Assembly: GCF_024323335.1 (NCBI RefSeq)
Contig: NC_066583.1
Span: forward strand, 275,983,416-276,047,415
DNA length: 64,000 bases
Direction of reading: 5' to 3'
Origin: Lathyrus oleraceus
Lineage: Eukaryota; Streptophyta; Magnoliopsida; Fabales; Fabaceae
Below, in pieces: positions 8,902-18,061 of the stretch (position 1 is its first letter; each line of letters begins with the position of its first letter). The notes below the pieces were generated by a model. It was given only the letters and a program-made list of their open reading frames with translations, searched no databases and was not told the DNA's origin. The position numbers and the translations under genes were made by a program.

Positions 8902-11900
8902 ATGGATCAAGTACAAGCCGAGTTGGCAGAGATGAGGGCAAGCATGGCCCAGTTTATTCACATGATGCAAGGGGTCGCACAAGGTCAAGAAGAGCTCCGA
9001 GCACTGGTTCAGAGACAAGAAGCTACATTGCCACCGCCCAACCAGCCTCTGCAAGAAGGAAACCCGGTTCCTGATGTTCCTGCTGCTGCCATTCCCGTCA
9101 ACAACTATGCTGTAGGAGAAGAGTTGAGGGGTATCCGAGTTGACGGTCAACCGATTGCTCCAGATGCTGCTAGTGCCAGAGTCATTCATGTTCCAACCCG
9201 TAACAGAATTCCGATTGTTGACAGACAAGAGGATTTGTTCACTATGCTCAGCGAAGACGACGACATCTTGGGTAGAAATGACGCGAGAGATCGCAAAGTT
9301 GAGGCCCTTGCTGAGAAGATCAGGGCAATGGAATGTCAAAACTCCCTCGGTTTTGATGTTACAAACATGGGATTGGTTGAAGGACTGAGAATCCCACACA
9401 AGTTCAAGGCACCGTCATTTGACAAATACAACGGTACCTCCTGCCCTCGCACCCACGTGCAGGCATACTACAGAAAAATCTCCGCATACACTGATGACGA
9501 AAAGATGTGGATGTATTTCTTCCAAGATAGCCTATCTGGGGCATCCTTGGACTGGTATATGGAGTTGAAGCGGGATTCAATTCGGGGCTGGAGAGACCTG
9601 GGTGAGGCGTTCCTCAGGCAGTATAAGCACAACATGGACATGGCTCCGACCAGGACTCAGCTGCAGAGTCTTTGTCAGAAGAGTAATGAAAGCTTTAAGG
9701 AGTACGCTCAGAGGTGGCGTGAATTAGCTGCGAGAGTTCAACCCCCTATGCTGGAAAGGGAGTTGACTGACATGTTCATCAGTACTCTGCAAGGTGTATA
9801 CATGGACCGGATGGGGAGCTGCCCATTCGGAAGTTTTTCTGACGTCGTTATCTGCGGCGAAAGAACAGAGAGCTTGATCAAAGCTGGGAGGATCCATGAT
9901 GCTGGTTCCTCATCTTCTTCCAAGAAACCCTTCTCTGGGGCACCTCGCCGTAGAGAAGGGGAGACTAATGCTGTACAGCACAGAGGGGGTGTGTACAGAT
10001 CAAATGCAAACAAAGATCAGTATCGTCCAGTGGCTGCAGTGACCATTCCTGCACCTCAACCTCGTCCACAACAACAGAGAGTTCAACAACAACCGCAACA
10101 ACAACAACAACAGCAACCACGTCCGTATCAGCCAAGACAAAGAATGGCTAATCGACATTTTGATCCGCTGCCAATGACGTACGCCGAATTGTTACCCGAA
10201 CTACTCCGGTTAGGGTTTGTTGAATTGCGTACAATGGCTACTCCAGCAGTGCTGCCTCCGGGTTATGATGCAAATGCCCGTTGTGATTTTCATTCTGGGG
10301 CACCAGGGCACCACACTGAGAGATGTCGGGTTTTGCAGCATAAGGTTCAAGACTTGATCGATGCCAAAGCAATCAATTTCTCTCCAGTTCCAAATGTGGT
10401 AAACAATCCTATGCCTCAGCATGGCGGGCATAGGGTTAACAATGTAGAAGATGGAGAAGCTGAAGACTTAATTGTAAATGTTGAAGATGTGCGGACTTCT
10501 TTGTTGGTAATCAAGGGCCGTCTACTGAAGAGGGGTGTTGACCCGGGTTGTAATGAAGAGTGTTTGGGCTGTTCAGAGGCTACCGATGGTTGTGACCAGC
10601 TGAGGGCTGGAATTCAGAAGATGATGGATGAGGGCTGTCTGCAGTTCAGCCGGGCCGTTAAAGATGATGGGGCAGTGGCTACTGTCACCATATTTTATAA
10701 GCCGTCTGAGGGACGAAGGCGTGGGGTTGTCAGTGCACCCGCATCGAGCAATACTCCGGTTACCATCCCAGCGCCGGTAACCATCCGTGCACCAGTTACT
10801 ATTGTGGCGTCCGGCAGAAGGCAAGCTGAAAATAGTAGGGCTGTACCGTGGAGTTATGACAACGCCTATCGCCATGATAGAAGAGTTGGTAACCAGATGA
10901 GACCAGCTGTGCAAGCGCCTGTTACAATCGGTACTCCGGTGAGAACTCCTGCTGTTGCAAGTCCTGTGGTGGACAATGTTGGAGGGCCAGGAGGTTTCAC
11001 TAGGAGTGGACGACTGTTTGCTCCTCAGCCTTTGAGGGATGCTACCGCTGAGGCATCCGCCAGAGCTAAGGGCAAACAAGCAGTGGTTGACGAAGAGCCG
11101 GCTCAGAAGGAGGCTGAGGGTTCTTTTCAAAAAGATGTTGAGGAGTTCATGAAGATCATCAAAAAGAGTGACTACAAGATTGTGGATCAGCTCAATCAAA
11201 CTCCGTCAAAGATCTCGATACTCTCTTTGTTGATGTGTTCTGAGGCACATCGGGACGCTTTGCTGAAAATGCTGAACATGGCATACGTCCCGCAAGAGAT
11301 ATCAGTCAACCAGCTGGAGGGTGTACTAGCCAATGTGAGTACCAGGCATGGTGTAGGTTTCACTGACCTAGACCTGACGCCTGAGGGACGTAATCACAAC
11401 AAAGCCTTGCACATCACTATGGAGTGCAAAGGTGCTGTATTATCTCATGTGCTAGTGGACACCGGGTCGTCTCTGAATGTCCTACCGAAGCAGATATTGA
11501 AGAAGATCGATGTCGAGGGAGTTGTGCTCACTCCCAGTGATCTGATTGTACGTGCATTTGACGGATCCAAACGTTCTGTGTTTGGTGAAGTCACCTTGCC
11601 AGTGAAGATAGGTCCGGAGACCTTCGACATCGTGTTCTACGTAATGGACATTCAGCCTGCTTATAGCTGTTTGTTGGGGCGTCCTTGGATTCACGCCGCT
11701 GGGGCAGTCTCGTCGACTCTCCATCAAAAGCTCAAATATGTCTGGAACGGTCAGATTGTGACCGTCTGCGGTGAAGAGGAGATTCTGGTGAGTCATCTCT
11801 CCTCATTCAAATATGTTGAGGTGGATGGCGAGATCCACGAAACCCTGTGCCAGGCATTTGAGACTGTGGCGCTTGAAGGGGTTGCTTGTGCTGAGCAGAG

Positions 11901-12222
11901 GAAGCCAGGTGCTTCGATTTCATCGTACAAGCAAGCCAAGGAGGTGGTGGACTCTGGGAAGGCAGAAGGCTGGGGCAAGATGGTTGACTTGCCCATCAAG
12001 GAAGACAAATTCGGCATTGGTTATGAGCCTCTTCAGGCAGAGCAAGCAGGTCCGAGCACCTTTACCAGCGCTGGGCTGATGAACCATGGAGATGTCTTTG
12101 CTACTGATGGTGAAGACCGAGATTGTGATTTGGATGTCTGGGTCCGCCCTTGTGCACCAGGCGAGGTTATCAACAACTGGACAGCAGAAGATGTGGTCCA
12201 AGTTACTCTACTGACAGAGTAA
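8902..12222 (+). CDS. gag-pro: Gag-protease polyprotein of element I
   Basis: The 1106-residue ORF encodes structural Gag followed by an aspartic protease. Residues about 185-310 match the retrotransposon gag (capsid) pattern, with FFQDSLSGASLDWY and AFLRQYKHN. A Q-rich stretch follows near residues 390-415. Near residues 459-475 there is a CX2H...GHX4C cluster in place of a classical CCHC knuckle. The protease has its catalytic VDTGSS triad at residues 852-857 and a flap/C-terminal LLGRPW segment near 922. Unspliced RNA stops at TAA 12220-12222; a GT at 12219 is the likely donor of the intron that fuses this frame to pol. No internal stop is present, consistent with a young element. The first ATG fits, since related gag N termini are also short coiled-coil segments. 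Confidence 0.93.
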   Translation: MDQVQAELAEMRASMAQFIHMMQGVAQGQEELRALVQRQEATLPPPNQPLQEGNPVPDVPAAAIPVNNYAVGEELRGIRVDGQPIAPDAASARVIHVPTRNRIPIVDRQEDLFTMLSEDDDILGRNDARDRKVEALAEKIRAMECQNSLGFDVTNMGLVEGLRIPHKFKAPSFDKYNGTSCPRTHVQAYYRKISAYTDDEKMWMYFFQDSLSGASLDWYMELKRDSIRGWRDLGEAFLRQYKHNMDMAPTRTQLQSLCQKSNESFKEYAQRWRELAARVQPPMLERELTDMFISTLQGVYMDRMGSCPFGSFSDVVICGERTESLIKAGRIHDAGSSSSSKKPFSGAPRRREGETNAVQHRGGVYRSNANKDQYRPVAAVTIPAPQPRPQQQRVQQQPQQQQQQQPRPYQPRQRMANRHFDPLPMTYAELLPELLRLGFVELRTMATPAVLPPGYDANARCDFHSGAPGHHTERCRVLQHKVQDLIDAKAINFSPVPNVVNNPMPQHGGHRVNNVEDGEAEDLIVNVEDVRTSLLVIKGRLLKRGVDPGCNEECLGCSEATDGCDQLRAGIQKMMDEGCLQFSRAVKDDGAVATVTIFYKPSEGRRRGVVSAPASSNTPVTIPAPVTIRAPVTIVASGRRQAENSRAVPWSYDNAYRHDRRVGNQMRPAVQAPVTIGTPVRTPAVASPVVDNVGGPGGFTRSGRLFAPQPLRDATAEASARAKGKQAVVDEEPAQKEAEGSFQKDVEEFMKIIKKSDYKIVDQLNQTPSKISILSLLMCSEAHRDALLKMLNMAYVPQEISVNQLEGVLANVSTRHGVGFTDLDLTPEGRNHNKALHITMECKGAVLSHVLVDTGSSLNVLPKQILKKIDVEGVVLTPSDLIVRAFDGSKRSVFGEVTLPVKIGPETFDIVFYVMDIQPAYSCLLGRPWIHAAGAVSSTLHQKLKYVWNGQIVTVCGEEEILVSHLSSFKYVEVDGEIHETLCQAFETVALEGVACAEQRKPGASISSYKQAKEVVDSGKAEGWGKMVDLPIKEDKFGIGYEPLQAEQAGPSTFTSAGLMNHGDVFATDGEDRDCDLDVWVRPCAPGEVINNWTAEDVVQVTLLTE

Positions 12223-12473
12223 TTTTCTTTTGTTTTTTCATTTTGCATGAAAACCCTACGTTCTGCCCAAGGCGTAGTGGTTCATTGTAGGGCCACATCA
12301 TGTTTACAATGTTTATAAATAAAGGACGTTTTTTCAATCAAATTTTGAGATCTTTGTCTTTCTATTTTTCTTTTTTCCAATTTTTTTCAAAACAATAAAA
12401 ATGGCAATGTTTTTTGTTTTCTGTGACTTTATTGAAATCTTTTTTTTCTAAAAACAAAACATTAAACATGCAG
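12219..12473 (+). other. Probable Ogre intron between protease and RT
   Basis: A GTAATT donor begins at 12219 and a pyrimidine/A-rich tract ends in TGCAG at 12473. Removing these 255 bases joins the gag-pro frame to the RT frame without a stop. An intron in exactly this place is a hallmark of Ogre elements. Element B has the same arrangement (47335-47609). Retention would yield Gag-Pro, and splicing would yield Gag-Pro-Pol, so splicing can set their ratio. It also contains a TATAAATAAA stretch near 12314. Confidence 0.8.
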
Positions 12474-12474
12474 A

Positions 12475-13314
12475 AATGATCTTTTGGCATCCACTGTGAA
12501 CGACTCTGTTATGGCTCAGTATGATTTCAACAATCCCATCTACCAAGCTGAAGAGGAGAGTGAGGAAGACTGTGAACTCCCTGCAGAATTGGTCAGACTA
12601 CTGAAGCAAGAGGAAAGGGTCATCCAACCTCATCAGGAGGAGTTGGAAATCGTTAATCTGGGTACTGAGGACGCCAGAAGAGAGATCAAGATTGGGGCTG
12701 CTTTAGAAGACTCTATCAAGAGGAGGCTGATTAAGATGCTGAAAGAATATGTGGAAATATTCTCCTGGTCATACCAAGATATGCCGGGTCTGGATACAGA
12801 CATTGTGGTGCATCGGTTACCTCTCCGAGAAGAGTGTCCGTCGGTCAAGCAGAAGCTTCGCAGAACTAGTCCTGATATGGCTGTCAAGATCAAGGAAGAG
12901 GTTCAGAAGCAGTGGGATGCAGGTTTCCTGGCTGTTACAAGTTACCCACCGTGGGTTGCCAACATTGTTCCCGTGCCAAAGAAGGATGGCAAAGTCAGAA
13001 TGTGTGTCGATTACCGGGATCTGAATAGGGCGAGTCCGAAAGATGATTTCCCATTACCTCACATTGATGTATTGGTTGATAATACGGCTCAATCCTCGGT
13101 ATTCTCTTTCATGGATGGTTTCTCAGGCTATAACCAGATCAAGATGGCGCCAGAGGACATGGAAAAGACGACATTCATTACACCTTGGGGCACTTTCTGC
13201 TACAAAGTGATGCCATTTGGGCTGAAGAATGCCGGTGCTACCTATCAGAGGGCAATGACGACTCTCTTTCATGACATGTGCACAACGAAATCGAAGTGTA
13301 CGTGGATGATATGA
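12475..13314 (+). CDS. pol: Pol, N-terminal part: reverse transcriptase up to the frameshift
   Basis: This frame follows the intron acceptor directly, so no own ATG is needed. It begins with an acidic linker, then carries RT fingers and palm: PVPKKDGKVRMCVDYRDLN, FSFMDGFSGYNQI, and TPWGTFCYKVMPFGLKNAGATYQR, all typical of Ty3/gypsy RT. About 12 residues before the catalytic YVDD, the frame shifts near 13279 because one base is missing relative to the family pattern, and it then runs into a stop at 13312-13314. The catalytic motif is found in the overlapping next frame. Sequencing error is an alternative to true loss. Confidence 0.88.
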   Translation, partial: NDLLASTVNDSVMAQYDFNNPIYQAEEESEEDCELPAELVRLLKQEERVIQPHQEELEIVNLGTEDARREIKIGAALEDSIKRRLIKMLKEYVEIFSWSYQDMPGLDTDIVVHRLPLREECPSVKQKLRRTSPDMAVKIKEEVQKQWDAGFLAVTSYPPWVANIVPVPKKDGKVRMCVDYRDLNRASPKDDFPLPHIDVLVDNTAQSSVFSFMDGFSGYNQIKMAPEDMEKTTFITPWGTFCYKVMPFGLKNAGATYQRAMTTLFHDMCTTKSKCTWMI

Positions 13315-15953
13315 TTGCAAAGTCGCAGACAGAAGAGGAGCACCTGGTTAATTTGCAGAAGTTGTTTGACAGACTGGTCAAATTCAAGCTGAGGCTGAAT
13401 CCGAACAAGTGTACGTTTGGAGTGAGATCCGGGAAGCTCTTAGGCTTCATTGTCAGTGAGAAAGGGATTGAGGTAGATCCAGCAAAAGTCAAAGCTATTC
13501 AAGAGATGCCTGAACCGAAGACGGAAAAGCAAGTCCGTGGGTTTTTAGGGAGGTTGAACTACATTGCAAGGTTCATATCTCATCTAACTGCCACATGTGA
13601 ACCAATTTTCAAACTACTCAGAAAGAATCAGGCGATCAAATGGAATGATGACTGTCAGAAGGCATTTGACAAAATCAAGGAGTACTTACAGAAACCTCCA
13701 ATCCTGATTCCTCCAGTCCCTGGGAGACCACTGATCATGTACCTTTCAGTCACCGAGACTTCGATGGGGTGTGTATTGGGGCAGCATGACGAGTCTGGTC
13801 GAAAAGAGCATGCCATATACTACCTAAGCAAAAAGTTTACCGACTGTGAAACAAGATATTCACTGCTCGAGAAAACTTGCTGTGCTTTGGCCTGGGCTGC
13901 TCGCCGACTAAGGCAGTATATGTTGAACCATACTACTTTGTTGATTTCTAGGATGGATCCAGTCAAATACATCTTTGAGAAGCCGGCTCTCACCGGACGT
14001 GTTGCCCGATGGCAAATGATCTTAACCGAGTATGACATTCAGTACACGTCTCAGAAGGCCATCAAAGGTAGTATTCTGTCAGACTATCTTGCCGAACAAC
14101 CAATCGATGATTATCAGCCAATGATGTTTGAATTCCCTGATGAAGACATCATGTACCTAAAGACGAAAGACTGTGAAGAGCCGCTTGTCGAGGAAGGACC
14201 GGATCCTGATGACAAGTGGACACTGATGTTTGATGGGGCTGTGAATATGAACGGTAACGGTGTTGGGGCAGTGTTGATCAATCCCAAAGGTGCTCATATA
14301 CCTTTCTCTGCCAGATTGACTTTCGACGTCACCAACAACGAAGCTGAGTATGAGGCTTGTATCATGGGGATAGAAGAAGCCATTGATCTGAGGATCAAAA
14401 CTCTTGATATATTTGGAGATTCTGCTCTAGTGATCAATCAGGTCAATGGAGATTGGAATACGAACCAGCCGCATTTGATTCCGTATAGAGATTACACCAG
14501 AAGAATACTGACGTTCTTCAAGAAGGTGAAGTTGTACCATGTCCCTCGGGATGAAAATCAAATGGCTGATGCTTTGGCTACTTTATCTTCCATGATAAAG
14601 GTTCATTGGTGGAATCATGTGCCACATGTTGCTGTGAATCGACTCGAGAGGCCTGCGTATGTGTTTGCAGCCGAGTCTGTTAATGCTATTGATGATAAAC
14701 CGTGGTATTATGACATCAAGAACTTCCTCAAGACTCAAGAGTACCCTGAGGGTGTGTCGAAGAACGATAAGAAGACCCTGAGAAGGCTGGCTGGAAGCTT
14801 TTATTTGAATCAGGATGATGTGCTATACAAGCGGAACTTTGACATGGTCTTACTCAGATGCGTGGATAGACACGAAGCAGACATGTTAATGCAAGAAGTG
14901 CACGAGGGTTCGTTTGGTACCCACGCTGGTGGTCATGCAATGTCGAAGAAATTGCTGAGAGCCGGATATTATTGGATGACTATGGAATCCGATTGCTTCA
15001 AATATGCTCGGAAGTGCCATAAGTGTCAAATCTATGCTGATAAGGTGCATGTACCACCAAGCCCGTTGAATGTCATGAACTCGCCTTGGCCGTTTGCCAT
15101 GTGGGGCATTGATATGATTGGGAAGATTGAACCGACTGCTTCTAATGGACATCGCTTCATCTTGGTTGCGATCGATTACTTCACCAAATGGGTAGAAGCA
15201 GCTTCCTATGCCAACGTCACCAAACAAGTGGTTGCCCGGTTCATCAAGAAAGAAATCATCTGTCGTTACGGAGTCCCTGAGAGAATCATCACTGACAATG
15301 GTTCGAATCTCAACAACAAAATGATGAAAGACTTGTGCAGAGATTTCAAGATCGAACATCACAATTCTTCTCCTTACAGACCAAAGATGAATGGTGCTGT
15401 AGAGGCAGCTAACAAGAATATCAAGAAGATTGTGCAGAAAATGGTCGTTACGTACAAGGATTGGCATGAGATGTTGCCTTTCGCTTTGCATGGATACCGT
15501 ACTTCGGTACGTACGTCGACCGGGGCAACCCCCTACTCCCTTGTGTATGGTATGGAAGCAGTCCTGCCTGTTGAAGTGGAGATCCCTTCTCTGAGGGTAT
15601 TATTGGATGTCAAGCTGGACGAAGCCGAGTGGATTCGTACAAGGTTTAACGAGTTAAGCCTTATCGAAGAAAGACGGTTAGCAGCTGTTTGCCATGGGCA
15701 GTTATATCAGAGAAGGATGAAGCGAGCCTTTGATCAGAAAGTGCGTCCTCGGACATTTCAGACTGGCGATCTAGTTCTGAAGAGGATCCTTCCTCCCGGT
15801 ACAGATAACAGGGGCAAGTGGACTCCTAATTACGAAGGTCCATATGTTGTGAAGAAGGTCTTCTCCGGTGGAGCCTTGATGCTTACAACAATGGACGGTG
15901 AAGATTTTCCTTCCCCTGTTAACTCAGACGTAGTCAAAAAATACTTCGCATAA
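13278..15953 (+). CDS. pol: Pol, C-terminal part: RT active site, RNase H, archaeal-type RNase H, integrase
   Basis: Continuing in the shifted frame, YVDD lies at 13299-13310. A Ty3-type RNase H follows (GCVLGQ, then YYLSKKF), and then a second RNase H of archaeal type beginning WTLMFDGAVN near residue 313, with NNEAEYEA and DSALVINQ, a Tat-lineage mark. The integrase starts near residue 535 with an HHCC zinc finger (GGHAMSKKLL ... CHKCQ), has the DDE triad in GIDMIG, ITDNGS and GAVEAANK (about residues 612, 673 and 708), and ends in a basic GKWTPNYEGPYVV tail without a chromodomain. No stops occur to 15953. Four hairpins start ten bases after the stop. Confidence 0.92.
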   Translation: MHNEIEVYVDDMIAKSQTEEEHLVNLQKLFDRLVKFKLRLNPNKCTFGVRSGKLLGFIVSEKGIEVDPAKVKAIQEMPEPKTEKQVRGFLGRLNYIARFISHLTATCEPIFKLLRKNQAIKWNDDCQKAFDKIKEYLQKPPILIPPVPGRPLIMYLSVTETSMGCVLGQHDESGRKEHAIYYLSKKFTDCETRYSLLEKTCCALAWAARRLRQYMLNHTTLLISRMDPVKYIFEKPALTGRVARWQMILTEYDIQYTSQKAIKGSILSDYLAEQPIDDYQPMMFEFPDEDIMYLKTKDCEEPLVEEGPDPDDKWTLMFDGAVNMNGNGVGAVLINPKGAHIPFSARLTFDVTNNEAEYEACIMGIEEAIDLRIKTLDIFGDSALVINQVNGDWNTNQPHLIPYRDYTRRILTFFKKVKLYHVPRDENQMADALATLSSMIKVHWWNHVPHVAVNRLERPAYVFAAESVNAIDDKPWYYDIKNFLKTQEYPEGVSKNDKKTLRRLAGSFYLNQDDVLYKRNFDMVLLRCVDRHEADMLMQEVHEGSFGTHAGGHAMSKKLLRAGYYWMTMESDCFKYARKCHKCQIYADKVHVPPSPLNVMNSPWPFAMWGIDMIGKIEPTASNGHRFILVAIDYFTKWVEAASYANVTKQVVARFIKKEIICRYGVPERIITDNGSNLNNKMMKDLCRDFKIEHHNSSPYRPKMNGAVEAANKNIKKIVQKMVVTYKDWHEMLPFALHGYRTSVRTSTGATPYSLVYGMEAVLPVEVEIPSLRVLLDVKLDEAEWIRTRFNELSLIEERRLAAVCHGQLYQRRMKRAFDQKVRPRTFQTGDLVLKRILPPGTDNRGKWTPNYEGPYVVKKVFSGGALMLTTMDGEDFPSPVNSDVVKKYFA

Positions 15954-15960
15954 ATTGACC

Positions 15961-16172
15961 CGCTGGACAAAAAAAATAATAAAAGAGTCCAGGCAAAAAT
16001 GGGCATCCCGGCGAACCAAAAAAACAGAAAGAAAGGTTCGGGCAAAAGTTAGGGATAAAAATGAAAAAATTGTACACCCGGTAAGTCGAAAACCCGCAAG
16101 GGCGGCTTAGGCAAAAATGGGTATCCCGGTGGATTGAAAACCCGAAAGGGCGATCCAGCCAAAAGAGGGAAT
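15961..16172 (+). repeat. Four tandem hairpin units downstream of pol
   Basis: Stems are CTGGAC/GTCCAG (15963-15968 with 15987-15992), CGAACC/GGTTCG (16012-16017 with 16035-16040), TAAGTCG/CGGCTTA (16082-16088 with 16103-16109, one G-T) and GGATTG/CGATCC (16131-16136 with 16151-16156, one G-T). Units 3 and 4 enclose CCC-GCAA-GGG and CCC-GAAA-GGG, GNRA-type tetraloop hairpins. Units are followed by GGCAAAA or CCAAAA, and the second and fourth are preceded by a GGNATCCCGG block. Four different stems in one shared architecture argue for selected RNA structure. Confidence 0.7.
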
Positions 16173-16680
16173 AAAGAGAAGACTACAGTCTGAATTATCT
16201 ATACTTCATCATGCTTCGTCAGCTGCCATCTCGAAAGATGTGATCGGTCCAGTCATTCTTCTCAGAAAGCAAGGAATTGGGAGGAAATTGATGATCTATG
16301 AGTTATAACAGAGTTGGGAAACAGTGGATGCCGTGTTCACATTGCCATTAGGATAGTTTATTTTTCCTTGTGTGCGCAATTACCTCTTCCTAGGAATTGC
16401 TTCCCAATGTATTTGCCTCCTCAGGCACACTTTCAATCAATAAAAGTCGTTATTCAGATAAATTGCTCTCTTGTTTTTACTTTTACTGTTTTGTTTGCAA
16501 AAACGTCCGAATTTTTGATAAACATTGCATCTAAAAAACATGAAGGCTAAACAATAACGTGCAGAAAGATTAAAACATTTGAAAATCATTTTGAATGTTG
16601 AGGACACTTGAGCGTATCTTGTCCATGTACTCCCTGGGGCACCTTTTGTTCCGATTTGCAGGACGTCACCTGTGAATATT

Positions 16681-17130
16681 TTCCCCAGTAAGGTCATCAC
16701 CTGTGAGCATTCCCCAGCAGTGCTTTCCCCAGACGGAATCATTCTCCTAGCTATGGTTTGTTTGAGCCTTCCCCAGTGAAGCATTTATTTCTCCAGCAGA
16801 GTTTATTCTACCAGTAGATTGGACGGGTGTCCATGGCAGACGGATACCTACTTCCTCAGCTGAGTCGTTTCTACTTGTGAGCATTGTGGGTCGTCCCCAG
16901 CGGAGTAGCGGTTATTCCCCAAAGCAGGGCCTATTTTATCTGAGGTTTGTATGAGCCTTATCCCCAGAGAGTTGCCTGTTTTATCTTCCCCAGCGGAGCA
17001 GTTATTTCCCCATGCGGAGTTTATCCTACTTGTGGATTGGTTGGCTCTTCCCAGTGAAGTCGCCTGATCATCCCTAGTAAGTCATCTTTGTTACTCCCAA
17101 GCGAGGTTCGTCTTTCCCCAGCAGGGTGGA
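16681..17130 (+). repeat. Cluster of degenerate TCCCCAGCRGAGT motifs (PBS-complementary)
   Basis: About 15 degenerate copies occur, for example at 16681, 16710, 16725, 16769, 16790, 16894, 16961, 16987, 17007, 17048 and 17115. The motif resembles the reverse complement of the PBS (TCCCCAGCAGAGTCGCCA), that is, the primer tRNA 3' end. The copy at 16894-16911 matches 14 of 18 bases and that at 17048-17065 matches 13 of 18. Further copies occur near 17468, 18830 and 18919. Spacing is irregular, so this is not a simple tandem repeat. Confidence 0.55.
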
Positions 17131-18061
17131 AGTTGACATGGTTATAAGATCCTCAGCACCGTTCTTGGAGTTCCCCGGTGATGTCTCTGAAGGAGACGTG
17201 TGTTTATGCATTCATCGTTTAGATAAGCATAGCATATTGCATCATTAGTGCATAGCATTTCCATGATCATGGGGCATTTTGTAAAACAAAACTCATGCAT
17301 CAGCATTGCAAACATATCCATTAGCTCTGGGCCGTGGTGACCAGCCAAGACTGAGTTATTGGAAAGAGTTTAGCATCACGTCGCCGGATCGGTTTCAGAA
17401 TTGGGTTCCTCAGCATGGTTGAGAAGTTGGTGTTTTCCCAACAAGTGATTCCTCAGTTGAGTGGGTATCCCCAGCAGTGTTACTCCCCGAAGTTGGCGTC
17501 ATCTTGCAAACTTGGGTCTTCTCCCTAGCAGAAGTGGGTGTGTCTGATCTCTCCATGTAGAGCCAACCCCTTAAGCAGAAAGTGTCTATCCTTTCCTGCC
17601 ATTTCCCCCACTGAGATACATCCTCGTGGATGACGGTTGTTTCCGTTCCCTCCCTACACGGGATGGATTTTCCCTATTGAGTTCTTTCCTCATTAGGATG
17701 AGTCTTGTTTCAGTCTGCCTTTTTGGATCGATCCTAAATTGGCTTCCTATTGGCTATCCCTTGTGCTTCCCTGGGGCATAAATGAATAGTCGCTCACTAA
17801 CCGGCACTCATTCATCTTATCCTCAGCCAAATTTGTTGGCCTCTACCTACAAACCGGTAGTTGTAAGTCCTATTGTCGTGGTTTTCTACCCACAAGCTGG
17901 TAGTTGTAAAATCCCACTTTCATCCCCTTGGTGGAGTTAGCCCTTTGCGCTCATCCTATCAATGACTGGTTACTTTTCTATGGTTTTCCACTTACAAATT
18001 GGTTATGGATAATCTTCCATGCGAGTGTATTATCTACGTTTTGACGACTATAGATAATATG

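Noticed and set aside
8875..9399. 174-residue minus-strand ORF
   Set aside because: It is the antisense shadow of gag; likewise 10573-11199 and 14886-15491 are shadows of gag-pro and pol.
13270..13314. Programmed ribosomal frameshift in pol of element I
   Set aside because: The shift lies inside the RT palm, not between domains, no slippery site plus pseudoknot is apparent, and the Gag-Pro to Pol join is already handled by the intron.
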